Below, in pieces: positions 12,500 through 22,145 of a DNA stretch of 64,000 nt. How positions within the stretch are numbered: position 1 is the first letter of the stretch; each line of letters opens with the position of its first letter. Origin of the DNA: Enterobacter ludwigii (GTDB lineage: Bacteria > Pseudomonadota > Gammaproteobacteria > Enterobacterales > Enterobacteriaceae). The position numbers were made by a program, and so were the translations under genes. Location of the stretch: assembly GCA_900068845.1 (NCBI GenBank), contig CEFQ01000005.1, forward strand, positions 248,001-312,000, given 5' to 3'. The notes below the pieces were generated by a model. That model was not told the DNA's origin and made no database searches. It saw only the letters and a program-made list of their open reading frames with translations.

Positions 12500-14227
12500 T
12501 TGAATACCAGCATGATTTACAGTGTGTTTATTATTGGGTCCGTGCTGGTAGCAGCAAGTATTTTGCTCAGTTCCTTTTCCTCGCGCCTCGGCATTCCGAT
12601 TTTGGTCATCTTTCTCGCGCTAGGCATGTTGGCCGGTATTGATGGCATTGGCGGCATTGCGTTTGATAACTATCCAGTCGCCTATCTGGTCTCTAACCTT
12701 GCGTTGGCCATTATCCTGCTGGATGGCGGTATGCGCACCAAAGCGTCTTCCCTCAAGGTAGCGCTCGGTCCAGCGCTCTCACTGGCGACAGTCGGCGTAA
12801 TGATCACGGCTGGCTTAACCGGTGTGGCTGCCGCCTGGCTGTTTAAGCTCGATCTTATGCAAGGCTTTCTGATCGGCGCGATTATTGGTTCAACCGATGC
12901 CGCCGCGGTGTTTTCGCTGCTGGGTGATAAAGGGCTCAACGAACGCGTCAGTTCAACGCTGGAAATTGAATCCGGCAGCAACGATCCGATGGCGGTGTTT
13001 TTGACCATCACCTTGATCGACATGATTCAACAAGGCCAGTCGGGCTTGAGCTGGATGTTCGTGGTGCATCTGGTACAGCAATTTGGTCTCGGCATCGTAT
13101 TAGGTCTGGGCGGCGGCTGGGCGCTGCAGCAGTTGATTAACCGAATCAATCTGGCGCAAGGTTTATATCCGCTGCTGGCCGTGAGTGGCGGCATCATCGT
13201 GTTTGCGCTGACCACCGTAATGGAAGGCAGCGGCATTCTGGCCGTGTATCTCTGCGGCTTCCTGCTGGGTAACAGCCCCATCCGTAACCGCCACGGTATA
13301 TTGCAAACGTTTGACGGCATGGCTTGGCTGAGCCAAATCGGCATGTTCATTGTGCTGGGTTTGCTGGTGACGCCGTCCGATTTATGGCATATCGCGGTAC
13401 CGGCGATGATTCTGTCGCTGTGGTTGATTCTGGTGGCGCGCCCGCTGTCGATTCTGGTTGGCCTGTTGCCCTTCAAGGGCTTCACCGGACGTGAACGTAT
13501 CTTTATCAGCTGGGTTGGCCTACGTGGCGCAGTGCCGATTATCCTTGCGGTGTTCCCGATGATGGCTGGCCTGGAGAATGCCAAGCTTTACTTCAATATC
13601 GCCTTCTTTGTGGTGCTGGTGTCACTGATGCTGCAAGGTACGTCGCTAGGCTATGCCGCCAAACGTGCCAAAGTGGTGGTCCCGCCAACGGCCTCGCCAA
13701 TCAGTCGGGTGGGTCTGGATATCCATCCCGAAAATCCGTGGGAGCAGTTCATTTATCAGCTGAGCGCAGACAAGTGGTGCGTTGGTGCAGCGCTGCGTGA
13801 TTTGCAGATGCCGCGCGAAACCCGCATCGCCGCCCTGTTTCGTGATAACGCGTTAATGCATCCCAATGGTAATACGCGCCTGAAAGAAGGCGATGTTCTC
13901 TGTGTGATTGGCCGGGAACGCGATTTACCGGCATTAGGGAAAATGTTCAGCCAAACCCCCCCGGTATCGCTCGACCAGCGCTTCTTTGGCGACTTTATTC
14001 TGGATGCCGAAGCGCGCCTGCGCGACGTGGCGCAAATCTACGGGCTTGAGCTGGACGAACAAACCAACGATCAGCAGTCGTTAGGTCAGCTGGTGATGAG
14101 TTTGCTGGGCAGTACGCCAGTCGTCGGTGATCAGGTGGAGTGGAAGCAATTAACCTGGACAGTAGCGGAAAAAGAAGACAATCAGATCGTGAAAATAGGT
14201 GTGCGCGTCAGTGAAGACAAAGAATAA
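12500..14227 (+). CDS. cvrA: CvrA (YcgO), NhaP2-type K+/H+ antiporter
   Basis: Inner-membrane CPA1 cation/proton antiporter of 575 residues (E. coli 578), linked to potassium efflux and osmotic or volume control. About 12 membrane segments fill residues 5-395, with the family motif [11 protein letters not shown] near residue 165. A cytoplasmic TrkA-C/RCK-like regulatory part and a C-terminal CorC-like domain follow. I chose the TTG at 12500, since CAGGAG at 12487-12492 is spaced correctly and it aligns with the E. coli start; a longer frame from 12467 has no ribosome site. In E. coli cvrA follows dadX; here it follows yeaH. Confidence 0.9.
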   Translation: MNTSMIYSVFIIGSVLVAASILLSSFSSRLGIPILVIFLALGMLAGIDGIGGIAFDNYPVAYLVSNLALAIILLDGGMRTKASSLKVALGPALSLATVGVMITAGLTGVAAAWLFKLDLMQGFLIGAIIGSTDAAAVFSLLGDKGLNERVSSTLEIESGSNDPMAVFLTITLIDMIQQGQSGLSWMFVVHLVQQFGLGIVLGLGGGWALQQLINRINLAQGLYPLLAVSGGIIVFALTTVMEGSGILAVYLCGFLLGNSPIRNRHGILQTFDGMAWLSQIGMFIVLGLLVTPSDLWHIAVPAMILSLWLILVARPLSILVGLLPFKGFTGRERIFISWVGLRGAVPIILAVFPMMAGLENAKLYFNIAFFVVLVSLMLQGTSLGYAAKRAKVVVPPTASPISRVGLDIHPENPWEQFIYQLSADKWCVGAALRDLQMPRETRIAALFRDNALMHPNGNTRLKEGDVLCVIGRERDLPALGKMFSQTPPVSLDQRFFGDFILDAEARLRDVAQIYGLELDEQTNDQQSLGQLVMSLLGSTPVVGDQVEWKQLTWTVAEKEDNQIVKIGVRVSEDKE

Positions 14228-14304
14228 TCCGAGGCGTTATCGCTCGTAAACTGCGTGTGAGCGACTATGCTCACTATTCAACCCAGTTAATACGGGAGAA
14301 AGTA

Positions 14305-14538
14305 ATGGGACACGTGGTGAAGATTGGTCGTTATGAAATTGTTGATGCAGAGTTCAATACTGACAACGTTGATACGGTGAGTATTCCCTGCCACACCAAT
14401 CCCGGCCTGAGTGACCAACTCGACGGCTGGGATGTTGAAACCAGTGTACCGGCATGGATTGATGGCGAAGCTGTCGATCTGCAAATCGGACACTATGACA
14501 AGCAACAGGACCTGTGGGTACTAAAAAAACCCGCCTGA
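14305..14538 (+). CDS. yebV: YebV-like DUF1480 protein
   Basis: 77 residues, against 78 for E. coli YebV. Shared features are the VKIGRYEIVDAE start, the SIPCHTNP segment, the QLDGWDVETSVPA block and the YDKQQDLWVL end. Function is unknown. The frame is open from 14257, but the ATG at 14305 with GGGAGAAAG upstream aligns with E. coli. In E. coli yebV is next to rsmF and yebW; here it stands alone behind cvrA, about 45 kb from rsmF. Identification rests on remembered E. coli sequence. Confidence 0.82.
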   Translation: MGHVVKIGRYEIVDAEFNTDNVDTVSIPCHTNPGLSDQLDGWDVETSVPAWIDGEAVDLQIGHYDKQQDLWVLKKPA

Positions 14539-14548
14539 CTGGCTGGTG

Positions 14549-14570
14549 CCGCCATTGATGGAAATGGCGG
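14549..14570 (+). terminator. Hairpin after yebV
   Basis: 8-bp stem CCGCCATT with AATGGCGG and a 6-base loop, 10 bases after the stop. There is no U tract, so it is only a possible terminator. Confidence 0.4.
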
Positions 14571-14715
14571 TCATTCCGAAAAGTTGTCTTAAAATGAAGC
14601 GTTATATTCGCGATTAATTAACTTTTAACCTTATATTTCAATCGAATAGCCAATTATTTCTTTAGTCATTTATTTCCTTTTCAGACTATTTCCATATTAA
14701 CTCTGTCAAATAACT

Positions 14716-14729
14716 CCTGCATACTCTTA
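14716..14729 (-). promoter_or_regulatory. Possible RcsAB box upstream of the sugar transferase
   Basis: Read on the minus strand, TAAGAGTATGCAGG matches 9 of 14 positions of the RcsAB consensus TAAGAATATTCCTA (consensus from memory). Enterobacterial exopolysaccharide initiators are often Rcs-controlled, so the position makes sense, but the match is imperfect. Confidence 0.3.
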
Positions 14730-14747
14730 AACGTTGCTGCAGCTTTT

Positions 14748-14763
14748 CGTGACGTGCATCACG
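14748..14763 (+). promoter_or_regulatory. CRP-like palindrome upstream of wbaP
   Basis: CGTGACGTGCATCACG is a dyad matching TGTGA-N6-TCACA at 8 of 10 fixed positions. It lies about 150 bases before the sugar-transferase ATG. CRP binding is inferred from the motif only. Confidence 0.4.
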
Positions 14764-14784
14764 TCTCAAACGGTCCTTTCCTTG

Positions 14785-14848
14785 CAGCGCTTATGGCAGC
14801 ACTGACTTATATCTCGCTGAAAGAATTATTCTTTCTACTTTTCAGCGG
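14785..14848 (+). promoter_or_regulatory. Structured leader with partial JUMPstart-like sequence
   Basis: CAGCGCTTATGGCAGC (14785-14800) resembles the first half of the JUMPstart element found before polysaccharide operons, though the ops core GGCGGTAG is not present. It is followed by a perfect 10-bp inverted repeat, CGCTGAAAAG (14815-14824) with CTTTTCAGCG (14839-14848), enclosing the smaller dyad AAAGAAT-T-ATTCTTT. The hairpin would sit in the mRNA leader if transcription starts upstream. Confidence 0.35.
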
Positions 14849-14915
14849 ACCACTCCTGAGCGTGTACTTGATTCTGGTCAGGCCATCTTTTACTTAAGAA
14901 AAGAGAGCAGGTTTT

Positions 14916-16382
14916 ATGGCAAGTACTTTGATAATGAATAATGCAACCCGCTCGTGGAGCGGACTGCGCAAAAATCTCATCGCAAAAGTCGCCCTTAGTT
15001 TCTCAGATTTAATTGCGTTAAATCTGGCATTGTTTTTATCTGCCGCCACTGTTCAAGGTATTTGGGGCGAACTGGATACCTTTATTCCGCCTCAGCAGAT
15101 TGAATACCGATTTATTGCTCAATTTAGCCTTTCCGTACTTTGCACCGCCTGGTTCTGGGTACGTATGCGTCACTACACCTATCGCAAGCCATTTTGGTTT
15201 GAATTAAAAGAAGTGATTAAAACGCTGTTTGTTTTCTCTCTGCTTGATTTGGCGTTAATTGCCTTTTCAAAATGGGACTTCTCGCGCATGGTTTGGGTGT
15301 TCAGTTGGACCTATGCCCTGCTGCTGCTGCCGCTGATGCGTGCCGTCGTTAAACGTGCGATCAACCGTGCTGGTCAATGGCAAAAGGAAACCATCATTAT
15401 TGGTTCCGGTAAAAACGCCATGGAAGCTTACGCGGCGCTGCAAAGCGAAGAGATCCTCGGTTATAACGTGCAGGCGTTTATCTCGCTGGATGATGACCAA
15501 CAGCACGAGAAAGTTAACGGCGTTCCGGTGATCACCTGGAAAGACATTAACTGGCAAACCATGGACCGTGACAACACGCAATTTATCGTCGCCACCGAAT
15601 TTGAGCAGCAAGTGGTGCGCGATAAATGGCTAAAGTTCCTGTCTAAAATGAAGTGCCGTTCGATTTCCGTGATCCCAACGCTGCGCGGCGTGCCGCTGTA
15701 TGGCACCGACATGTCATTTATCTTCAGCCATGAAGTGATGATCCTGCGCGTCAGTAATAACCTGGCAAAACGCTCTTCTCGTTTCCTGAAACGCACCTTC
15801 GATATTGTCGTGGCGTCAATGCTGCTGCTGTTCCTGGGACCGGTATTTGGTCTGCTGTGTGCGATGGTGAAGCGTGACGGTGGCAATGCAATCTATGGTC
15901 ATGAACGCGTTGGGCAAGATGGCGTTAAGTTTAAGTGCCTGAAGTTCCGCTCAATGGTGACCAACTCGCAGGAAGTGCTGCAAAATCTGCTGGCGACCAG
16001 CGAGGAAGCGCGTGCCGAGTGGGATCGTGACTTCAAACTGAAAAACGATCCGCGCGTGACCAAAATTGGTAACTTCTTGCGCAAAACCAGCCTTGATGAA
16101 TTACCACAGTTGTGGAACGTGATTCGCGGCGAAATGAGTCTGGTGGGCCCGCGTCCGGTGATTGAAGCTGAACTGGAGCGTTATGCCGGTGACGTCGATT
16201 ACTACCTGATGGCTAAACCGGGCATGACCGGTCTGTGGCAGGTCAGTGGTCGTAACGACATTGACTACGACACGCGCGTTTACTTTGATTCCTGGTACGT
16301 GAAGAACTGGGCACTGTGGACTGATATCGCGATCCTGTTTAAAACTGCTGGCGTAGTAGTCCGTCGCGACGGCGCTTACTAA
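14916..16382 (+). CDS. Undecaprenyl-phosphate sugar-1-phosphate transferase (WbaP/AmsG/WceG type)
   Basis: Starts exopolysaccharide or capsule repeat units by moving a hexose-1-phosphate, probably galactose, from UDP-sugar to undecaprenyl phosphate. It has 488 residues, the length of full WbaP-type enzymes. Four membrane segments lie in the first 150 residues, then a CoA-binding-like domain (IIIGSGKNAMEAY near 155). The catalytic domain begins with a re-entrant helix (KRTFDIVVASMLLLFLGP) and holds KFRSM, the DELPQLWNV block and SLVGPRP. No other polysaccharide gene is nearby, so it must work with a cluster elsewhere. Sugar specificity cannot be read from sequence. Confidence 0.88.
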   Translation: MASTLIMNNATRSWSGLRKNLIAKVALSFSDLIALNLALFLSAATVQGIWGELDTFIPPQQIEYRFIAQFSLSVLCTAWFWVRMRHYTYRKPFWFELKEVIKTLFVFSLLDLALIAFSKWDFSRMVWVFSWTYALLLLPLMRAVVKRAINRAGQWQKETIIIGSGKNAMEAYAALQSEEILGYNVQAFISLDDDQQHEKVNGVPVITWKDINWQTMDRDNTQFIVATEFEQQVVRDKWLKFLSKMKCRSISVIPTLRGVPLYGTDMSFIFSHEVMILRVSNNLAKRSSRFLKRTFDIVVASMLLLFLGPVFGLLCAMVKRDGGNAIYGHERVGQDGVKFKCLKFRSMVTNSQEVLQNLLATSEEARAEWDRDFKLKNDPRVTKIGNFLRKTSLDELPQLWNVIRGEMSLVGPRPVIEAELERYAGDVDYYLMAKPGMTGLWQVSGRNDIDYDTRVYFDSWYVKNWALWTDIAILFKTAGVVVRRDGAY

Positions 16383-16392
16383 TACCCTCGAG

Positions 16393-16429
16393 GCGATGCC
16401 TGTGCACTTTGGCAGGCATCGCTTTTTTT
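16393..16429 (+). terminator. Strong terminator after the sugar transferase
   Basis: Perfect 10-bp stem GCGATGCCTG with CAGGCATCGC, a 10-base loop and TTTTTTT. It shows that the sugar transferase is a single-gene transcript. Confidence 0.92.
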
Positions 16430-16496
16430 ATCCCTTTCTTTTTCCCCACAGAGTCATTACCCTTCCGGCTTGTTTAACAGGTCGTTTTGGTTCGTC

Positions 16497-17690
16497 ATGC
16501 AAAAATTCACCTTAATACTTCTCAGCCTGGTGCTGCTGGCGCCGCTGGGCATTGATCTCTACCTCCCTACATTGCCGCAAATCGCCGAAGGTCTTAACAG
16601 CCCGGTAAGCCTGATCCAAATCACTATTCCACTGTTTTTATTAGTGATGGGCATCGGCCAACTGATTACCGGTCCGCTGGTGGATAATTTTGGTCGTAAG
16701 CCCCTCGCGTTGATCGGTCTCGCGCTTTACATCATTGGCAGCGCGATTGCCGCGACAAGCACGCTGTGGCCGGTATTCTTCCTCGCCCGTATTATTCAGG
16801 GTTGCGCCGTGTGCTGCACCGCAGTGGTGGCGTTTAGTGGCGTGCGCGACCGTCTCAGCGGTGAAGATGCTGCACGCGCTTACGGCTTCCTTAACGGTGC
16901 GCTGAATATCGTTCCAGCGCTGGCGCCCCTGCTGGGTGGGATTCTGGCCGAAGCCTACGGTTGGCGTATGCCGTTCTGGTTCCTGTGCGGCTATGCTGTG
17001 GTAATCGGATTGATCGTGCTGCTGTGGCTCCCAGAAACGCGTCCTGCGGACACGCTGCGCGTAAAAGGTCTACCGCTGGCGCAATATGCTGCCATCGCTC
17101 GTGAACCGCGCTTCCTCGCCTTTGCGTTCGCTAACGCTGGTGCGCTGGGCATGGTGCTCACCTATGTGTCGCTAGCGCCACACGTGCTGATGACCGAAGG
17201 CGGCCTGACGCCGCTGCAATTCTCCTTCGCTTTTGGCGCCAATGGTTTTTGGATCATGTTGGTTAGCGCCTTCGTGAACAAAACCATTCGCAAAGCGGGA
17301 CGCCCATTCTGCCTGGCGATGGGCTTCGCCACCATGTTAATGGGCGCAATTCTGTTAATGATGGGCACTACGCTGTTACCCGCGGCGTGGCAAAACCATT
17401 GGTCGCTGTACATGATTCCAGTGGCGGTTTCCGTCGCCGGATTGGCGTTTACGGTCGGCCCCGCCACCAGCTACGCGCTGGAGCCCTATCAACAGCAAGC
17501 GGGCGTTGCCTCGGCACTGCAAGGATTTATTCAGATGGCATGTGGTGCGGGGGGAAGTATGGCAATCGTGGCATTGCCCGTCGCGGAGAAATCGTCACTG
17601 GCATTGATGATGTTGATCGGCGCAGCGCTGGCGATAACTGCCTGGCGCTGCAGCAAGAAGATGCACGGTCGCGTTACCGCACTTAAATAA
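16497..17690 (+). CDS. MFS drug-efflux transporter, Bcr/CflA-like
   Basis: Inner-membrane proton-driven transporter of 397 residues with about 12 hydrophobic segments. The DxYLPxLPxI motif near the N-terminus (GIDLYLPTLPQI) is typical of the Bcr/CflA multidrug subfamily, and the loop 2-3 motif GPLVDNFGRKP is the MFS signature. The frame opens with a TTG at 16470, but the ATG at 16497 gives a normal first membrane helix; no strong ribosome site decides it. Its 3' end overlaps convergent dadX by 8 bases. The substrate is unknown. Confidence 0.85.
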   Translation: MQKFTLILLSLVLLAPLGIDLYLPTLPQIAEGLNSPVSLIQITIPLFLLVMGIGQLITGPLVDNFGRKPLALIGLALYIIGSAIAATSTLWPVFFLARIIQGCAVCCTAVVAFSGVRDRLSGEDAARAYGFLNGALNIVPALAPLLGGILAEAYGWRMPFWFLCGYAVVIGLIVLLWLPETRPADTLRVKGLPLAQYAAIAREPRFLAFAFANAGALGMVLTYVSLAPHVLMTEGGLTPLQFSFAFGANGFWIMLVSAFVNKTIRKAGRPFCLAMGFATMLMGAILLMMGTTLLPAAWQNHWSLYMIPVAVSVAGLAFTVGPATSYALEPYQQQAGVASALQGFIQMACGAGGSMAIVALPVAEKSSLALMMLIGAALAITAWRCSKKMHGRVTALK

Positions 17691-18753
17691 CCTCAACCGG
17701 AACGCGGGGGGCGAGCGCACACATCAGCTCGTATCCCACCGTTCCGGCGGCTTTCGCCACCTCATCGATTTTCACCTGATTACCCCACAACTCAACCTTC
17801 GAGCCAATACCAGCCTGCGGACAAGGGTCTAAATCGATCATCATCATGTCCATCGAGATGGCGCCTAGCGTTTGTGTGCGTATGCCATCAACGCTAACTG
17901 GCGTGCCGGTAGGCGCATGACGCGGATAGCCATCGGCATAACCACAGGCGACGATGCCAATGCGCTGCGCGCCGCTGGCGTGATAACGATAGCCGTAACC
18001 CACGCCATCACCCGCATTCAGCTGCTGCACGCCAATGATTTCGCTGCTGAGCGTCATGACCGGCTGCAATCCAGTGCTGGCGATATCTTGCCAGTCGCCG
18101 CTCGGTGACGCGCCATAGAGGATAATGCCGGGGCGCACCCAGTCAAAGTGCGCTTCAGGATGCCACAGCGTGGCAGCCGAGTTAGACAGGGAACGCGAGC
18201 AATTAAGCCCTTCCGCCGCCAATTCGACGCGCTTCATCGGCTCAACCAATCCTTGTGGATTCTCAGCATCAGCGAAGTGCGCCATCAGCGTCATTTCACC
18301 GACATTGGCCAAAGCGCGCAGTTTCTGCCACGCCGCCTGTGCCTGCTCAGGACGAAAACCCAGTCGATTCATACCGCTATTAATTTTCAGATAAACATCC
18401 ACCGGCGCCGACAGCTGCGCTTTAGCCAGCGCCTGTATCTGCCAGTTACTGTGTACGCTGGTAGTGAGTCGATAACGATCAATCAGCGCTAAATCGTCGG
18501 CGTGAAAGAAACCCTCCAGCAATAGGATCGGCTTTTTCCAGCCCTGCTCACGCAGTAAGATTGCCTCTTCCATATTCAGCAGCGCGAAGCCGTCAGTCTC
18601 TGCCAGACTTTGCCAGACGCGGGCCACACCGTGCCCATAGGCATTGGCTTTCACCACCGACCAGACGCGTGAATGCGGTGCCGCCTGGCGTACAACAGCC
18701 AGATTATGACGCAGTGCCTGTTGATTGAGGGTGGCACCGGTTGGACGTGACAT
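17683..18753 (-). CDS. dadX: Catabolic alanine racemase DadX
   Basis: PLP enzyme that interconverts L- and D-alanine, feeding D-alanine to DadA. It has 356 residues, the E. coli length. The PLP lysine lies in the VVKANAYGHG motif near residue 34, and the second catalytic Tyr is expected in the GYGYRY segment. It follows dadA after 21 bases, so dadA-dadX is an operon as in E. coli; this context separates it from biosynthetic Alr. Its last codons overlap the convergent MFS gene. Confidence 0.95.
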   Translation of the reverse strand: MSRPTGATLNQQALRHNLAVVRQAAPHSRVWSVVKANAYGHGVARVWQSLAETDGFALLNMEEAILLREQGWKKPILLLEGFFHADDLALIDRYRLTTSVHSNWQIQALAKAQLSAPVDVYLKINSGMNRLGFRPEQAQAAWQKLRALANVGEMTLMAHFADAENPQGLVEPMKRVELAAEGLNCSRSLSNSAATLWHPEAHFDWVRPGIILYGASPSGDWQDIASTGLQPVMTLSSEIIGVQQLNAGDGVGYGYRYHASGAQRIGIVACGYADGYPRHAPTGTPVSVDGIRTQTLGAISMDMMMIDLDPCPQAGIGSKVELWGNQVKIDEVAKAAGTVGYELMCALAPRVPVEVI

Positions 18754-18774
18754 GCTTTTACTCTCCCTGAGGTC

Positions 18775-20076
18775 TCAACGCGCCGCGCTAGCGTTACGCA
18801 ACGGCGAAGAATGTGGCTCAAAACCTGGCAGGTAGCGCAGCACAGACAAATCATCTGCAGCAATCGCCGGTTTCTGACCGGAAATTAAATCAGCTAAAAG
18901 CTGACCGGAACCACAAGCCATGGTCCATCCCAGCGTACCGTGGCCGGTGTTGAGATAAAGATTGGAGAGCGGTGTACGCCCAACAATCGGTGTACCGTCT
19001 GGCGTCATCGGACGTAATCCGCTCCAGAACGTGGCTTGTTCGACAAATCCGCCTTCAGGATAGAGGTCGCGGACCACCATCTCCAGCGTTTCGCGTCTTG
19101 CCGGCAACAGTTTGGTGTTAAAACCAACAATTTCTGCCATACCACCCACGCGAATACGATCATCAAAGCGCGTCACCGCCACTTTGTAGGTTTCATCAAG
19201 AACAGTGGAAGCCGGGGCGGCATCGGCGTTCTTGATCGGAATGGTCAACGAATAGCCTTTCAGCGGATAAACCGGGATGGGAAGGATGTCTTTTAACAGC
19301 GACGTTGAATAGGAACCAAACGCCACGACGTAAGCATCGGCTTTGATCACCTCATCGCCACACTTCACACCATAAATACGGTTGCCCTCACGCAATAACT
19401 GATCGACAGAAGTGTTGAAGCGAAAAGTCACACCCGCCGCCATAGCCATCTCCGCCAAACGTTGGGTAAACAGTTGGCAGTCGCCGGTTTCGTCATTGGG
19501 CAGACGTAAACCGCCGGTGAGTTTGTGCGCCGTCGCCGCCAGCGCGGGTTCAACATTTTTTAGCTGATGCGCTTCCAGCAGTTCGTAGGGAACGCCCGCA
19601 TCTCGCAGCACGGCAATATCTTTACTGGCGCTTTCGAACTGTTGTTGAGTGCGGAAAAGTTGCAGCGTGCCGCCCTGACGACCTTCATAGGCGATGCCCG
19701 TGCTCGCGCGCAACGTTTTAAGGCAGTCGCGGCTGTACTCCGCGATACGCACCATGCGGCTTTTATTTTCCTGATAATGCTGCATGTCGCAGTTCCGCAA
19801 CATATTCCACATCCACTCCAGCTGGAATTTGCTGCCATCGAGACGTACCGCCAGCGGCGCGTGACGCTGGAACATCCATTTGACCGCTTTAAGCGGAACA
19901 CCCGGCGCCGCCCAAGGCGCGGCATAGCCCGGTGAGATCTGTCCCGCATTACCGGCGCTGGTTTCCAGCGCGGCGGCCGGTTGGCGATCAATAACCGTGA
20001 CCTGATGTCCGGCCTGCGCCAGATACCAGGCGCTCGCCACCCCGACAACACCACTACCAAGAATCACTACGCGCAT
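18775..20076 (-). CDS. dadA: D-amino acid dehydrogenase small subunit DadA
   Basis: Membrane-associated FAD enzyme that oxidises D-alanine and other D-amino acids to keto acids and passes electrons to the respiratory chain. It has 433 residues (E. coli 432). The FAD-binding motif [18 protein letters not shown] is at the N-terminus and the C-terminal FAD segment is [16 protein letters not shown]. It heads the dadA-dadX operon; a CRP-like site lies about 90 bases upstream, as expected for this catabolite-controlled operon. Confidence 0.96.
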   Translation of the reverse strand: MRVVILGSGVVGVASAWYLAQAGHQVTVIDRQPAAALETSAGNAGQISPGYAAPWAAPGVPLKAVKWMFQRHAPLAVRLDGSKFQLEWMWNMLRNCDMQHYQENKSRMVRIAEYSRDCLKTLRASTGIAYEGRQGGTLQLFRTQQQFESASKDIAVLRDAGVPYELLEAHQLKNVEPALAATAHKLTGGLRLPNDETGDCQLFTQRLAEMAMAAGVTFRFNTSVDQLLREGNRIYGVKCGDEVIKADAYVVAFGSYSTSLLKDILPIPVYPLKGYSLTIPIKNADAAPASTVLDETYKVAVTRFDDRIRVGGMAEIVGFNTKLLPARRETLEMVVRDLYPEGGFVEQATFWSGLRPMTPDGTPIVGRTPLSNLYLNTGHGTLGWTMACGSGQLLADLISGQKPAIAADDLSVLRYLPGFEPHSSPLRNASAAR

Positions 20077-20570
20077 AAGCCCCTCGTCGCAGCAAAAGAA
20101 TAATTAACTATTAACCCAGCCCAACACAGCATAACCCGACCGCCACTCAAATCTTACATTCAACTGACTTATTTCACATGTTTTTTACCTGACTGCACAC
20201 TAAAATCATGCAACGCATCAAAAATCAGGATTTTTTATGCCTTAAATCCCTTAATCAGCAATTTATTATGCGGAAGGCAGCGGTTTTGACTTTTTTCAGG
20301 AGAAAGCGCCGCAGTCATACAATGCTCTTATAAATAGAACATTATTCTGCAAATTAAATTAAAACCAACATTTGAAGCAAGTATCAACTTAACTAGCGCT
20401 TTTTGAATGATTTTCTGCCAAAAGAATTCGATTGAGATTCAGTTTCGGATAGGCGACAGTGGACTATCATTGAAGTGTTCGCTCAGTTTTATTGGGCCAT
20501 CTTTACTCAGGATGAGGCCTTAAACGATCGTGACAGGTTATTCCTGCCGCTTGCAAAACAGAGGTGCGCT
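20077..20570. other. dadA-ycgB divergent region
   Basis: 494 bases without a gene, AT-rich. It must hold the dadA promoter (minus) and the ycgB promoter (plus). I can place one CRP-like site. The ycgB frame is open upstream to 20475 but without similarity to YcgB. Confidence 0.6.
20163..20178 (-). promoter_or_regulatory. CRP-like site upstream of dadAX
   Basis: ACTGA-CTTATT-TCACA matches 8 of 10 fixed positions of the CRP consensus. In E. coli the dad operon is controlled by CRP and Lrp, so the position is sensible. No Lrp site was identifiable by eye. Confidence 0.4.
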
Positions 20571-22106
20571 ATGACGACAATCTTTGACGAGCCAACCCGC
20601 AACAGTAAACGACTCAGTGATGGACCCGACTGGACCTTCGAACTGCTGGATGACTATCTGGCTGAAATTGACCGCGTAGCCAAAAGCTACGGACTGGAAA
20701 CCTATCCGCACCAAATCGAAGTGATTACCTCCGAGCAGATGATGGATGCTTACTCAAGTGTAGGTATGCCGATCAATTATGCACACTGGTCATTTGGCAA
20801 GAAATTCATCGAAACCGAACAACGCTATAAGCACGGTCAGCAAGGGCTGGCTTATGAAATCGTCATCAATTCCAATCCGTGCATCGCTTATTTGATGGAA
20901 GAGAACACCATGACCATGCAGGCGCTGGTGATGGCGCACGCCTGTTACGGTCACAACTCGTTCTTCAAAAACAATTACCTGTTCCGCAGCTGGACCGATG
21001 CCAGTTCCATTGTGGATTATCTGCTGTTTGCGCGGAACTATATTACCGACTGCGAAGAGCGCTATGGCGTGGAGGAAGTGGAGCGGCTGCTCGATTCCTG
21101 CCATGCGCTGATGAATTACGGCGTGGATCGCTATAAACGCCCACAGAAAATTTCGCTGCAGGAAGAGAAAGCCCGTCAGCAAAGTCGTGAAGAGTATTTG
21201 CAGAGCCAGGTGAATACCCTGTGGCGCACGCTGCCGCGTAAAGAGAAAGAGTCGGTCCACGTTGCGGCATCGCGCTACCCATCTGAACCGCAAGAAAACC
21301 TGCTCTATTTCATGGAAAAAAATGCGCCACTGTTGGAATCCTGGCAACGTGAAGTGTTGCGCATTGTGCGCAAAGTCAGCCAGTATTTTTATCCGCAAAA
21401 ACAAACGCAGGTGATGAACGAAGGCTGGGCCACCTTCTGGCACTACACCATCCTTAATCATCTGTATGACGAAGGCAAAGTGTCGGAACGTTTTATGATG
21501 GAGTTCCTGCACAGTCACACTAATGTGGTATACCAACCGCCCTATAACAGTCAGTGGTATAACGGCATCAACCCTTATGCGCTCGGCTTCGCGATGTTCC
21601 AGGACATCAAACGTATCTGTCAGACACCAACCGAAGAAGATCGCTACTGGTTCCCGGACGTGGCCGGTTCCGATTGGTTGAAGACCATGCATTTTGCCAT
21701 GCGCGAATTTAAGGACGAAAGCTTTATAAGCCAGTTCCTGTCGCCTAAAGTGATGCGTGATTTCCGCCTGTTCACGGTGATGGATGACGATCGTAACAAC
21801 TTCCTCGAAATTGCCGCAATCCATGATGAAGCGGGTTATCGCGCTATCCGTCAGCAACTGTCTGCCCAGTACAATCTGAGCAATCTGGAACCTAACATTC
21901 AAGTCTATAACGTCGATTTACGCGGTGACCGTTCGCTGACGCTGCGTTATGTGCCGCAACAACGTGCGCCGCTCGATAAGAGCCGCAAAGAAGTGTTGAA
22001 GCATGTGCATCGCTTGTGGGGTTTTGATGTGATTCTGGAACAGCAGAATGAAGATGGCAGCGTAGAGTTGTTGGATCGCTCGCCCACGCGCGGCCCAGCC
22101 TTGTAA
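20571..22106 (+). CDS. ycgB: YcgB, SpoVR family protein
   Basis: 511 residues, against 510 in E. coli. The SpoVR family is often encoded beside PrkA (YeaG) and YeaH homologues and is tied to stationary-phase or sporulation physiology; the biochemical role is unknown. Conserved features include several His/Glu-rich blocks such as AHACYGHNSFF, NEGWATFWHY and HEAGYRAIR-like segments. The frame extends back to 20475, but the ATG at 20571 with GAGGT upstream and MTTIFDEPTRNS fits E. coli. It is only 8.3 kb from yeaH here. Confidence 0.93.
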   Translation: MTTIFDEPTRNSKRLSDGPDWTFELLDDYLAEIDRVAKSYGLETYPHQIEVITSEQMMDAYSSVGMPINYAHWSFGKKFIETEQRYKHGQQGLAYEIVINSNPCIAYLMEENTMTMQALVMAHACYGHNSFFKNNYLFRSWTDASSIVDYLLFARNYITDCEERYGVEEVERLLDSCHALMNYGVDRYKRPQKISLQEEKARQQSREEYLQSQVNTLWRTLPRKEKESVHVAASRYPSEPQENLLYFMEKNAPLLESWQREVLRIVRKVSQYFYPQKQTQVMNEGWATFWHYTILNHLYDEGKVSERFMMEFLHSHTNVVYQPPYNSQWYNGINPYALGFAMFQDIKRICQTPTEEDRYWFPDVAGSDWLKTMHFAMREFKDESFISQFLSPKVMRDFRLFTVMDDDRNNFLEIAAIHDEAGYRAIRQQLSAQYNLSNLEPNIQVYNVDLRGDRSLTLRYVPQQRAPLDKSRKEVLKHVHRLWGFDVILEQQNEDGSVELLDRSPTRGPAL

Positions 22107-22110
22107 GGCC

Positions 22111-22145
22111 AAAAAAAACCGGACTTTAAAAGTCCGGTTTTTCTT
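22111..22145. terminator. Bidirectional terminator ycgB / fadR
   Basis: Stem ACCGGACTT with AAGTCCGGT, with eight As on the left and TTTTTCTTTT on the right. It can serve ycgB on the plus strand and fadR on the minus strand. Confidence 0.9.
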
